The translations under genes were made by a program, and so were the position numbers. A DNA stretch of 64,000 bases from Alistipes senegalensis JC50 (GTDB lineage Bacteria > Bacteroidota > Bacteroidia > Bacteroidales > Rikenellaceae): positions 2,914,001 through 2,978,000 of the forward strand of contig NZ_CP102252.1 in NCBI RefSeq assembly GCF_025145645.1, read 5' to 3'. Positions 1 to 7,386 of the stretch are shown here, piece after piece (within the stretch, counting starts at the first letter, position 1; every line of letters starts with the position of its first letter). The notes under the pieces are model-generated. The model searched no databases. It worked only from the letters and a program-made list of their open reading frames with translations, and was not told the origin of the DNA.

Positions 1-954
1 CGCCGGTTTGCGGCAGTCGTAGGTGAAGCGGGGTTTTTCGCCGGCCTTGCGGATGGCATGTTTGAGCTGCTTCATGAACTCCGTGTTGGCGAAGTGGCCC
101 GGGCGGGTGGCCCACACGCGGCCCTTGATCCGCACGCCCAGCAGGGCGAAGTCGCCCAGCAGGTCCAGTAGCTTGTGGCGCGCCAGTTCGTTGTTGCAGC
201 GCAGTTCGAGGTTGTTCAGATAGCCCGACTTGATCTCGATGTCGGGTTTGTCGAAGAGCTTCTTGAGGTGCTCCAGCTGTTCGTCGGGCACGGGGTTCTC
301 GACCACCACGATGGCGTTGTCGAGGTCGCCGCCCTTGATGAGGTTCATCTTCATCAGCGGCTCCAGTTCGTGCAGGAAGACGAACGTGCGGCAGGGTGCG
401 ATCTTGTTCGTGAAGTCGTCGCCGGGGTTGAAGGTGGCGTACTGGTTGCCGATGACCTTCGAGTTGTAGTCCACGTGCACCGAGACGGAGAATTCGTCGT
501 CGGGGTAGAGGATGATCGCCACGCCCTTTTCGGGGATCGTGTAGACCATCTTTTCGGTCACGTGGTAGAACGTGCGTTCGGCGTCCTGATCCGTCAGTCC
601 CGTTTCGGCGATGGCCCGGGCGTATTCGCGGGCCGATCCGTCGAGGATCGGGGTTTCGGGGGCGTCGATATCTATGACGGCGTTGTCCACGCCCAGCGTC
701 CAGAGCGCCGACATGACGTGCTCGATGGTCGAGACGCGGTGTCCGCCGGCTTCGATGGTCGTGCCGCGCGAGGTATCGACGACATGGTCGCACAGGGCGG
801 GGATTACGGGTTGCCCTTCGATGTCGGTGCGGCGGAACACGATGCCGGTGCCGGCTTCGGCGGGATTGATGGTCATGGTTACTTTCACGCCCGAATGAAG
901 GCCCTTGCCCGTGAACGAGATCGGGGCTTTCAGCGTTTGTTGTTTGGTAGACAT
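1..954 (-). CDS. lpxC: LpxC UDP-3-O-acyl-GlcNAc deacetylase, N-terminal part (probably LpxC-FabZ fusion)
   Basis: First committed step of lipid A synthesis: zinc-dependent removal of acetate from UDP-3-O-acyl-N-acetylglucosamine in the cytoplasm. Reading leftward from ATG at 954 gives 318 uninterrupted codons that run off the window edge. Visible LpxC features are the start MSTKQQTLK, GKGLHSG near residue 18, the zinc-site segment STIEHVMSAL near residue 75, the segment LDGSAREY near 104, and the NELARHKLLDLLGD stretch with the second metal-ligand region. In Bacteroidetes LpxC is normally fused to FabZ (3-hydroxyacyl-ACP dehydratase); the FabZ half would lie to the left of position 1, so the fusion is inferred. 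A TATATTTG -7 box lies 27 bases upstream. Confidence 0.95.
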   Translation of the reverse strand, partial: MSTKQQTLKAPISFTGKGLHSGVKVTMTINPAEAGTGIVFRRTDIEGQPVIPALCDHVVDTSRGTTIEAGGHRVSTIEHVMSALWTLGVDNAVIDIDAPETPILDGSAREYARAIAETGLTDQDAERTFYHVTEKMVYTIPEKGVAIILYPDDEFSVSVHVDYNSKVIGNQYATFNPGDDFTNKIAPCRTFVFLHELEPLMKMNLIKGGDLDNAIVVVENPVPDEQLEHLKKLFDKPDIEIKSGYLNNLELRCNNELARHKLLDLLGDFALLGVRIKGRVWATRPGHFANTEFMKQLKHAIRKAGEKPRFTYDCRKPA

Positions 955-980
955 AAGCGGAATTTCTTGTATATTTCGCG

Positions 981-1019
981 CAAATATATTAAAAATTTCG
1001 GTAAAAAGCCTTATTTTTG
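981..1019. promoter_or_regulatory. Divergent promoter pair for lpxC and the TonB-like gene
   Basis: Two Bacteroidetes-type -7 boxes (consensus TAnnTTTG) lie back to back. On the minus strand TATATTTG (981-988) faces lpxC, 27 bases from its ATG. On the plus strand TATTTTTG (1012-1019) faces the TonB-like gene, 22 bases from its ATG. The -33 boxes are not convincing. Confidence 0.6.
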
Positions 1020-1041
1020 CTCGAAATTCCCAACGACAGCA

Positions 1042-1845
1042 ATGACCGAAAATCCGTGTGACAGCAAACCTCAGGCTCCCCGCCGGCCCCGGCTCCGGCT
1101 TCCTTTCGACAACCGCAGGGAAGATGCCGGAACGTGGGCTTACGACCATCGTATCGGGTTGTGCGTGACGCTGATAGCCTATCTGGCGCTGATGATCGTC
1201 TTCGTGTCGTCGAAGATCGTCGTCGGGGCCCGTTCCCACCAGCAGGGAATGTACGTCGATTTGCAGTCGCTCGCCGAGTTGGAGCAGGAGAAGGCGCGTC
1301 TCGAACGCGAGGTGCGCGAGCGCCGGGCTCAGGAGGAGATCGACTGGCGGAGCATCCGCAACCAGGCGTCGAACGAGAACGCCCTCAACGAAAAGCTCCG
1401 GGACGACCGCGGAACCAACGCCGCGGCGCTGAACCAGGCGGCGGCCGAGGCCGAGGCGCGGATGCAGGCCAACCGCGAGGCTTACGAACAGGGGCTGGCC
1501 GAGGAGCGCGCCATCCGCGAGCGCCGCGGCAGGGAGGACGGTTCGGAGCATCAGGACCGCAAGGTCAACCGCCGTGTGACGGTCTCCTTTTCGCTGACGA
1601 ATCCCGTCCGCACGTCGCGCGGGCTGGAGGTCCCGGCCTACCTGTGCGAAGGCGGCGGCGACGTAGTGGTTTCGATTACGGTGAACCGTGCCGGCGAGGT
1701 CATCGGCGCGCGCGTAGTCGAGGGCGGCGACGAATGTATGCGCGAATCGGCGTTGCGGGCGGCGCGGTCTTCGCTGTTCAACATCGACGAGACGGCTCCC
1801 GCCAAGCAGACGGGAACGATCACCTACATCTTCATTCCCCAATAG
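1042..1845 (+). CDS. TonB-like energy transducer / membrane-anchored coiled-coil protein
   Basis: A 267-aa protein with a cytoplasmic N-terminus rich in Pro/Arg, one membrane segment at about residues 38-60 (GLCVTLIAYLALMIVFVSSK), a long charged, probably helical region at about 70-170, and a C-terminal TonB-type fold recognisable from VSITVNRAGEVIGARVVEGG and the closing ITYIFIPQ. TonB proteins pass proton-motive energy from ExbBD to outer-membrane SusC-like transporters. The Pro-rich periplasmic linker of classical TonB is replaced here by a Glu/Arg coiled coil, so it could instead be a structural envelope protein with a TonB C-terminal domain. The start at 1042 is chosen because it follows a -7 box at 1012 and precedes the membrane segment; an in-frame read-through far upstream overlaps lpxC and is not real. 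Confidence 0.75.
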   Translation: MTENPCDSKPQAPRRPRLRLPFDNRREDAGTWAYDHRIGLCVTLIAYLALMIVFVSSKIVVGARSHQQGMYVDLQSLAELEQEKARLEREVRERRAQEEIDWRSIRNQASNENALNEKLRDDRGTNAAALNQAAAEAEARMQANREAYEQGLAEERAIRERRGREDGSEHQDRKVNRRVTVSFSLTNPVRTSRGLEVPAYLCEGGGDVVVSITVNRAGEVIGARVVEGGDECMRESALRAARSSLFNIDETAPAKQTGTITYIFIPQ

Positions 1846-1866
1846 TTTTTGATTTGGTAATTATAT

Positions 1867-2090
1867 AATTACCAGAATACTGATGGTAGCCCCAATGAGG
1901 ATTATTGCATCTATTGCTGCAAGGACGGCCGGTTCGCGCAGGACATGACTATGGAGCAGATGATCGACCCCTGCGCCAGTTCACCGATGAAATAAACAAG
2001 TGGCCGGGACAAAATATGACCGTAGAACAGACGAAAGAGATGATGCGCCGATTTTATCCCGATCTCAAACGCAGGAAAAACAAACTATGA
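1867..2090 (+). pseudogene. Remnant of a putative zinc-ribbon domain protein (frameshifted, 5'-truncated)
   Basis: The first frame reads NTDGSPNEDYCIYC and then DMTMEQMIDPCA, typical of the small putative zinc-ribbon family, and stops soon after position 1980. The continuation FTDEINKWPGQNMTVEQTKEM is found one frame over. Loss of a single C in the string gcccag around 1974-1980 explains the shift. The N-terminal CGMP-type half is missing as well, so two lesions are present. The fragment ends as the downstream VOC gene begins, which suggests the two once formed an operon. Confidence 0.7.
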
Positions 2091-2557
2091 GATATTGTTG
2101 TACGGTTTTATCCGTGTCGGATATAAACAAAGCCCGAAGTTTCTACGAAGACCTGTTCGGGTTGGAAGTTTGCCAGGATTATGGACGAAATGTCTTGTTC
2201 TCTTGCGGTCTGGCTTTACAGCAGGATTTCGATTGGCTCATTGGCATTCCCGAAGAACAAGTCTGTAAAAAGCCTCACAATGTTGAAATCGCCTTTGAAG
2301 AGCCTGATTTTGACGGCTTTCTGCAAAAACTGAATGGCAATCCGGCAATCGCATTCTTAGGTGGAGTCATCGAACATGATTGGGGACAACGTGTAATCCG
2401 CTTTTACGATTTGGATGGACATCTCATAGAAGTCGGCGAAGAAATGAAAATGGTCATAGAGAGATTCATCTCTAACGGAATGACTTTAGAAGAAGTTTCC
2501 AAAAGGATGGATGTTTCTGTTGATGACCTGCTGAAACTGTTGAAATACGACGTATAA
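2087..2557 (+). CDS. VOC (glyoxalase/bleomycin-resistance-type) family protein
   Basis: A 156-aa protein starting MRYCCTVLSVSDINKARSFY, the usual first strand and helix of a vicinal-oxygen-chelate fold, with the second beta-alpha module closing at DLDGHLIEVGE. Members are metal-dependent isomerases, dioxygenases or antibiotic-binding proteins; the substrate cannot be told from sequence. A C-terminal tail of about 35 residues (MVIERFISNGMTLEEVSKRM) looks like a small helical, helix-turn-helix-like appendage often found in Bacteroidetes VOC proteins. The start at 2087 is preferred over an upstream in-frame ATG at 2000, which lies inside the zinc-ribbon remnant. Confidence 0.75.
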   Translation: MRYCCTVLSVSDINKARSFYEDLFGLEVCQDYGRNVLFSCGLALQQDFDWLIGIPEEQVCKKPHNVEIAFEEPDFDGFLQKLNGNPAIAFLGGVIEHDWGQRVIRFYDLDGHLIEVGEEMKMVIERFISNGMTLEEVSKRMDVSVDDLLKLLKYDV

Positions 2558-2650
2558 TCAGCTTGGCCAAAAAGACTGAGGGGATAATCGCAAACCGGGA
2601 AATGGCAGCTGAAATCAAAAGTGGGTGCAGAAAGAAACCGGGCTGTCTAT

Positions 2651-2772
2651 GTTCCGCGCTTTTGCCGTCATTGCGAGGCATCACCCGCTTAAGAAGCGGG
2701 TTTCAGGGTGCGATGGTTTTTCAGAACACTCTTCGTCCAGTTCCGCGCTTTTGCCGTCATTGCGAGGCATCA
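2651..2772. repeat. Two direct copies of a ~33-bp intergenic repeat
   Basis: The unit beginning gttccgcgcttttgccgtc and ending cattgcgaggcatcac occurs at 2651-2683 and 2740-2772, separated by a short hairpin (acccgctt/aagcgggt, 2683-2701). A third, slightly diverged copy is at 5674-5708. No coding sequence fits here. It looks like a dispersed, palindromic-type intergenic element of the host chromosome. Confidence 0.65.
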
Positions 2773-2883
2773 CAGATGCCGAGGCAATCTGACTGGACGT
2801 TGTGGCCTTACAACACTGCTATCGGATTCCCACGCTCACGTTCGTTCGCTCGGAATGACCTGTTGCCGTCCCTTAATTCCAGT

Positions 2884-3031
2884 TCTTAGCCGGGCAGGCG
2901 CAGAATCGGTTGGAAAGCGGTTGAGCGACTGTCCGCGTCCTAAAACCCGGCTCTTAGCCGGGCGGGCGCAGAATTGGTTGGAAAGCGGCTTGAGAGGCTG
3001 TCCGCACCCTGAAACCCGGCTCTTAGCCGGG
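2884..3031. repeat. Tandem repeat, 68-69-bp unit, about 2.2 copies
   Basis: The string tcttagccggg recurs at 2884, 2952 and 3021, and the intervening 68-69 bases are highly similar (both contain gcgcagaat.ggttggaaagcgg and a gactgtccgc/ggctgtccgc segment). The stretch from 2558 to about 3090 contains only these repeats and no supported gene. Confidence 0.7.
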
Positions 3032-3092
3032 ATAATTTTGTCCCTTTTGTGAACTTTTCCGCTCAGGGGCGCGGACATTTCCGAAAAAAACG

Positions 3093-3100
3093 TAACTTTG
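3093..3100 (+). promoter_or_regulatory. -7 box of the promoter for the small exported protein gene
   Basis: TAACTTTG matches the Bacteroidetes -7 consensus and is 27 bases upstream of the ATG at 3128, directly after the tandem repeats. Confidence 0.5.
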
Positions 3101-3127
3101 CATCAGACCGGATTCTCTGTAATAACT

Positions 3128-3514
3128 ATGCGCAAACTGCTCTTCATATTGCTGGCCCTCGCGGGCTGCCTGCTCTTCTCGGAGAGCCGGGAGAGCTTGC
3201 GCACCGTCCGAACGGCCCCCGTGGCGGAGCTTTCGGGCGGCAATGCGTCCGCCGACCAGTGGCTGTGCGAACGCATCTGCAATTCGGACCTGAACCAGCC
3301 CCGTGTTCTCCGGGAGGCGGAAGCCTCCCCGGCCGCACCCATGTTCCAGCGCGGAGGTCTCCATACGGCGGCACGCGCTGCATTGCGTTGCGTCGCATCG
3401 TGCGGCGGCACGGGAGTTGCCAAACTTATTTCAACCTACCGATCCAACGATCTCTCCGTCGGTCCGCATGCCGTGGACTATTACGTCTACCGCCTGCGCC
3501 GGCTCATTATTTAG
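3128..3514 (+). CDS. Small hypothetical exported protein
   Basis: 128 aa with a clear N-terminal signal sequence (MRKLLFILLALAGCLLF) that could be cut by signal peptidase I or, because of AGC, II. The rest is Arg/Ala-rich with no family I recognise. A -7 box at the right distance and the signal peptide support this frame against the overlapping reverse frames. It may form a unit with the membrane protein that starts 72 bases downstream. Confidence 0.45.
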   Translation: MRKLLFILLALAGCLLFSESRESLRTVRTAPVAELSGGNASADQWLCERICNSDLNQPRVLREAEASPAAPMFQRGGLHTAARAALRCVASCGGTGVAKLISTYRSNDLSVGPHAVDYYVYRLRRLII

Positions 3515-3586
3515 CGTTCCGGATGCCCCGAACGGTTCCGTCCGTTCCGGAAAACGGAGTTGCAAACGTCAAATAATGAAAGAGAT

Positions 3587-4111
3587 ATGGATAAAATTAG
3601 AATATGCGAGGCGATGTACGCCTTGCCCGGGGAGGTTGTGGTGCGACGCCGCAAATCCCTCGTGCTGCCTGCCGCACTGTTCGTTGCGGGGGTGGTTTTG
3701 TTGGTTCTGAATCATGTTTACGGCGCAGAGTTGTCGAACAACATGCGTTCGGCGCTGGTTTTCCTCGGCGGATCGCTGGCGCTGGCGGGGATGATCACCC
3801 TCGCGGCGCGGTTTTTCAGCGCCGAAGGGGCGCCCTATTACCGTGCGGGGCGTTGTTACCTGCGCTACGACGAGCTCTATTTCGAGCGCGGATTGGCCGC
3901 AGAGGTCAGGGAGTGCGTCGCACAGGGAGATGCGGAGCGGCTTTTCGCCCTGCCTCACGCACAGGTGCCCGCCGTGGCCGTGGCCGTTTACCGGACGCCC
4001 GACAACCGCTTCGCGGCCATGCAGGCGTTCGAGTACGCCGACCTGGAGTACAGGCCGCTGACCGAACTGCGCATTGCCGACGGGCGCGAGATGCAAACAG
4101 TTAAAAATTAA
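3587..4111 (+). CDS. Hypothetical protein with two membrane segments
   Basis: 174 aa starting MDKIRICEAMYALPG. Two hydrophobic helices follow (about residues 27-46, VLPAALFVAGVVLLVLNHVY, and about 57-78), then a soluble domain with YRAGRCYLRYDELYF and YRTPDNRFAAMQAFEYADLEY. I do not recognise a named family. It ends 9 bases before the K+/H+ antiporter gene on the same strand, so the two are probably co-transcribed. The start at 3587 is preferred over 3560 because it gives a compact soluble N-terminus like that of similar short membrane proteins; this is a weak reason. Confidence 0.6.
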   Translation: MDKIRICEAMYALPGEVVVRRRKSLVLPAALFVAGVVLLVLNHVYGAELSNNMRSALVFLGGSLALAGMITLAARFFSAEGAPYYRAGRCYLRYDELYFERGLAAEVRECVAQGDAERLFALPHAQVPAVAVAVYRTPDNRFAAMQAFEYADLEYRPLTELRIADGREMQTVKN

Positions 4112-4120
4112 AGATACGGA

Positions 4121-5617
4121 ATGATAGACATCAGTGGTGAAAATGTAGTGTTGGTCGGAGCCTTGCTGCTCTTCGTGGCGGTGATGGCCGGTAAGGTCGC
4201 CTATCGTTTCGGCGCCCCGGCGCTGCTGCTCTTTCTGGGAGTGGGCATGTTGTTCGGTCTGGACTTCATCTCGTACCGTTCGGTCGATATGACGCAGTTC
4301 GTGGGCATGATCGCCCTCTGCATCATCCTCTTCACGGGCGGTATGGATACCTCTTTCCAGGAGATCAAGCCCATCATCGGGCCCGGCGTCGTGCTGGCCA
4401 CGGTGGGGGTGGTGATGACGGCCGTGGTGCTGGCGGGCTTCGTGTGGCTCATCGCGCCGTGGATCGGATTGCAGATCTCCTTCCCGCTGGCCCTGTTGCT
4501 CGCCTCCACGATGTCTTCGACCGACTCGGCGTCGGTGTTCTCCATCCTGCGAAGCAAGAAACAGGGACTCAAACAGCACCTGCGCCCGCTGCTGGAGCTG
4601 GAGAGCGGTTCGAACGACCCGATGGCCTACATGATGACGATTCTGCTGATCAGCATCGTGACGAACACCTCGGGCGGCGTCGGTATGGGCATGAGCATCG
4701 TCTATTTCGTGATCCAGATGATCGTCGGCGCCCTGTCGGGCTACCTGATCGGCCGGCTGGCGGTGTGGACGATCAACAAGATCAACCTCGCCAACCACTC
4801 GCTCTATTCGGTGCTTCTGCTGGCTTTCATCTTCTTCGCCTTCGCCTTCACCGACCTCGTCAGGGGCAACGGCTATCTGGCCGTCTATCTGGCGGGTCTG
4901 GTCGTGGGCAATCACAAACTGACGCAGAAACGGTCGCTGACGGTCTTTTTCGACGGTTTCACCTGGCTGATGCAGATCGTGATGTTCCTCACGCTGGGAC
5001 TGTTCGTCAACAGCGACGAGTTGTTCCGTTCCGAGGTGCTGATCCTGGGCTGCGCCGTCGGCGCGTTTATGATCCTCGTGGCGCGTCCCGTCACGGTCTT
5101 CGCGTGCCTGCTGCCTTTCCGGCGCTTCACCACCAAGGCGCGGCTTTATATCTCGTGGGTGGGATTGCGCGGCGCCGTGCCGATCCTCTTCGCCATCTAT
5201 CCGATGATGGCGGATGTCGAGCAGGCCGGGCTGCTGTTCAACGTGGTGTTCCTCTCGACGATCATTTCGCTCGTGGTGCAGGGAACGACCGTGAGCGGCA
5301 TGGCCAACCTGCTGGGGCTGGCCTACGAGGAGCGGGAGTCGGCGTTCGATGTCAACATGCACGAGGATATGAAGTCGGTGCTCACGGAGGTCGAGGTCAA
5401 CGAGTCGATGCTCGACAGCGGGCACACGCTCAAAGAGATTACCCTGCCCGAGAACACGCTGGTGATGATGGTCTGCCGCAAGGGGGAGTATTTCGTGCCG
5501 CAGGGCAAGACGGAACTGCACCTGGGCGACAAGCTGCTGGTCATTTCGGACCGCGGCGAGGAGCTCGAATCCACCTATAAGGATATGGGCATCGACGACG
5601 TGATGAAGCTGGGCTGA
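4121..5617 (+). CDS. Potassium/proton antiporter (CPA1, CvrA/NhaP2 type)
   Basis: 498-aa inner-membrane cation/proton antiporter. About 12 hydrophobic segments fill residues 1-385, with the CPA motif region SSTDSASVFSILR near residue 130 and a stretch LESGSNDPMAYM near 163 that carries the transport aspartate (ND) pair. A cytoplasmic TrkA-C/RCK_C-like regulatory domain occupies about 400-490 (LKEITLPENTLVMMVCRKGEY, GDKLLVISDRGEEL). The layout and length fit proteins that use the proton gradient to expel K+ and adjust cell volume. The gene follows the small membrane protein closely and is followed by repeats and a strong hairpin at 5794-5840. Confidence 0.9.
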   Translation: MIDISGENVVLVGALLLFVAVMAGKVAYRFGAPALLLFLGVGMLFGLDFISYRSVDMTQFVGMIALCIILFTGGMDTSFQEIKPIIGPGVVLATVGVVMTAVVLAGFVWLIAPWIGLQISFPLALLLASTMSSTDSASVFSILRSKKQGLKQHLRPLLELESGSNDPMAYMMTILLISIVTNTSGGVGMGMSIVYFVIQMIVGALSGYLIGRLAVWTINKINLANHSLYSVLLLAFIFFAFAFTDLVRGNGYLAVYLAGLVVGNHKLTQKRSLTVFFDGFTWLMQIVMFLTLGLFVNSDELFRSEVLILGCAVGAFMILVARPVTVFACLLPFRRFTTKARLYISWVGLRGAVPILFAIYPMMADVEQAGLLFNVVFLSTIISLVVQGTTVSGMANLLGLAYEERESAFDVNMHEDMKSVLTEVEVNESMLDSGHTLKEITLPENTLVMMVCRKGEYFVPQGKTELHLGDKLLVISDRGEELESTYKDMGIDDVMKLG

Positions 5618-5673
5618 TCCACCTAAGAGGTGGGCTTTAGGCGCGGCGGGAATTTCGGGACGCTCTCCATCCG

Positions 5674-5708
5674 GTTCCGCGCTTTCACCGTCATTGCGAA
5701 GCATCGCA
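5674..5708. repeat. Third copy of the intergenic repeat seen at 2651 and 2740
   Basis: Starts gttccgcgctttcaccgtc and continues cattgcgaagcatcgcac; it differs from the other copies at a few positions. It lies just downstream of the antiporter gene. Confidence 0.6.
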
Positions 5709-5793
5709 CGCTTGAGTGGGTCTTAGGGGCGGAGGCCAGTTTCCTCGTTTCTTATGCTGATATGTGCTCCTAATCAATGGGCTACATAATTAC

Positions 5794-5840
5794 AATTACA
5801 GCCGTTACATAGGGCACTCACCCTTGTAACGGCTGTAATT
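5794..5840. terminator. Bidirectional terminator-like hairpin between convergent genes
   Basis: A long inverted repeat, aattacagccgttaca ... tgtaacggctgtaatt, separates the rightward antiporter gene from the leftward xylose porter gene. No strong U-run is present on either side, so it may act mainly as a transcript end or processing structure. Confidence 0.6.
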
Positions 5841-5909
5841 TGAACGGTGCAGGCGCGGAGATATGGATTAGGAAATGCGATTCCTTTCCTTCGCCCCTGA
5901 AAAGGGTTT

Positions 5910-7325
5910 TTAAGCCTTCCAGAGTTTCGACATCTCTTCGAGGGTCTTGCCCTTGGTTTCGGGGACCCACCGCCAGACGAAGACCGCCGAGGCGAGCGAC
6001 ATCAGCGCGTAGATGCAGTAGGTGCCGCCGACGCTCCAGGCGCTCAGCGACGGGAAGGTCGCCGACACGAGGAAGTTCGAGATCCACTGCGCCGCCACGG
6101 CGATGGCCACGGCCTGCGACCGGATGGTGTTGGGGAAGATCTCCGAGATGAGCACCCAGCAGATCGGACCCCACGACATCATGAACGACGCGGTGTAGAG
6201 GATGATGAACACCAGCGCCGCGATGCCGATGGTGTCGGAGAACGACAACGCCGCGAGGGCCGCCATGCCGATCATCATGCCCGCGGACCCGATGATGAGC
6301 AGCGGCTTGCGGCCCACCTTGTCAACGGTGAAGATCGCCACGACGGTGAAGATGATGTTGACGATGCCCATGACGACGGTCTGAAGCATCGAGGCGTCGC
6401 CCGAAGCGCCCATGTTCTCGAAGATGCGCGGGGCGTAGTAGAGCACGACGTTGATGCCGATGGCCTGCTGGAAGAACGACAGCAGGATGCCGATCAGGAT
6501 CACGGCCGTGCCGTAGGCGAAGAGCTTTTCGCGCTTTTCGTGCACCGTGGCCTTGATGTCGTCGAGGATCGAGCGTGCCTCGGCCGTGCCGTTGATGCGT
6601 TCGAGCACGGCGAAAGCCTTGGCGTCGCAGCCCCTCAGGGCGAGGAACCGCGGGGTTTCGGGCACGAGCATGATCAGCAGGAAGAAGGCGCCCGCCGGGA
6701 AAGCCTCGGAGAGGAACATCCGCCGCCAGCCGATCTGGATCATGGCGGCCTGGATGGCTTCGCCCGTGTCGCCGAGTTGGTTGCGGATCAGGTAGTTGAC
6801 GAAATAGACGACCAGCATGCCGAAGATGATGGCGAACTGGTTGCACGAGACGAGCGTGCCGCGGATCTTCGCCGGGGAGATCTCGGCGATGTACATCGGG
6901 CAGACGGCCGAGGCCAGTCCGACGCCGATGCCGCCGATGATGCGGTAGATGTTGAACGACACCAGCAGCGGAAGCGAAGCCTCGCCGTAGGGGAGGATGC
7001 CGCTCTCGGGCCGCCACGAACCGACGGCCGAGATGAAGAAGAGCACCGCCGCCATGACGAGCGAACGTTTGCGCCCGAAGCGCGAAGCCAGCAGCCCCGA
7101 GATCGCACCGCCGATGACGCAGCCGATCAGCGCGCTCGAAGCGGTGAAGCCGTGCATCCACGACGTGTAGGTGAAGTCCGCGGCGCTCCGGAAGAACTGG
7201 TCGAGGGCCTGTTCGGCGCCCGACACGACGGCCGTGTCGTAACCGAAGAGCAGTCCGCCGATGATCGCCACCAGAACGATGGAGAAGAGGTAGGCGCGGC
7301 TGCCGGTTTGTTGGTTTGAAGTCAT
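5910..7325 (-). CDS. xylE: Xylose/H+ symporter, MFS sugar porter family
   Basis: 471-aa major facilitator protein with 12 predicted membrane segments. Sugar-porter signatures are visible: RFGRKRS in the loop after helix 2, PETPRFLALRG before the central loop, GRKPLL in the second half, and the C-terminal PETKGKTLEEM. It lies downstream of xylA and xylB on the same strand, which makes D-xylose the likely substrate, taken up across the inner membrane with protons. A 16-bp perfect hairpin (7347-7384) sits between xylA and this gene and may reduce or separate its expression. Confidence 0.9.
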   Translation of the reverse strand: MTSNQQTGSRAYLFSIVLVAIIGGLLFGYDTAVVSGAEQALDQFFRSAADFTYTSWMHGFTASSALIGCVIGGAISGLLASRFGRKRSLVMAAVLFFISAVGSWRPESGILPYGEASLPLLVSFNIYRIIGGIGVGLASAVCPMYIAEISPAKIRGTLVSCNQFAIIFGMLVVYFVNYLIRNQLGDTGEAIQAAMIQIGWRRMFLSEAFPAGAFFLLIMLVPETPRFLALRGCDAKAFAVLERINGTAEARSILDDIKATVHEKREKLFAYGTAVILIGILLSFFQQAIGINVVLYYAPRIFENMGASGDASMLQTVVMGIVNIIFTVVAIFTVDKVGRKPLLIIGSAGMMIGMAALAALSFSDTIGIAALVFIILYTASFMMSWGPICWVLISEIFPNTIRSQAVAIAVAAQWISNFLVSATFPSLSAWSVGGTYCIYALMSLASAVFVWRWVPETKGKTLEEMSKLWKA

Positions 7326-7346
7326 AGGTTCGGAGTATTTTAAGGA

Positions 7347-7384
7347 GTTCCGGGGGTGCGGCCGTAATGCCGCACCCCCGGAAC
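7347..7384 (-). terminator. Strong hairpin between xylA and the xylose porter gene
   Basis: A perfect 16-bp stem (gttccgggggtgcggc / gccgcacccccggaac) with a 6-base loop lies immediately after the xylA stop and before the porter start. There is no U-run, so partial termination or mRNA stabilisation of the upstream xylBA message is as likely as full termination. Confidence 0.6.
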
Positions 7385-7386
7385 GA

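Noticed and set aside
2836..3078. Minus-strand 80-codon frame across the tandem repeat
   Set aside because: Its product simply repeats the DNA repeat (AKSRVSG.GQ) and has no start signal or family.
3569..5704. 711-codon minus-strand frame opposite the K+/H+ antiporter
   Set aside because: His/Arg/Gln-rich shadow with no domain; the plus-strand antiporter is unmistakable.
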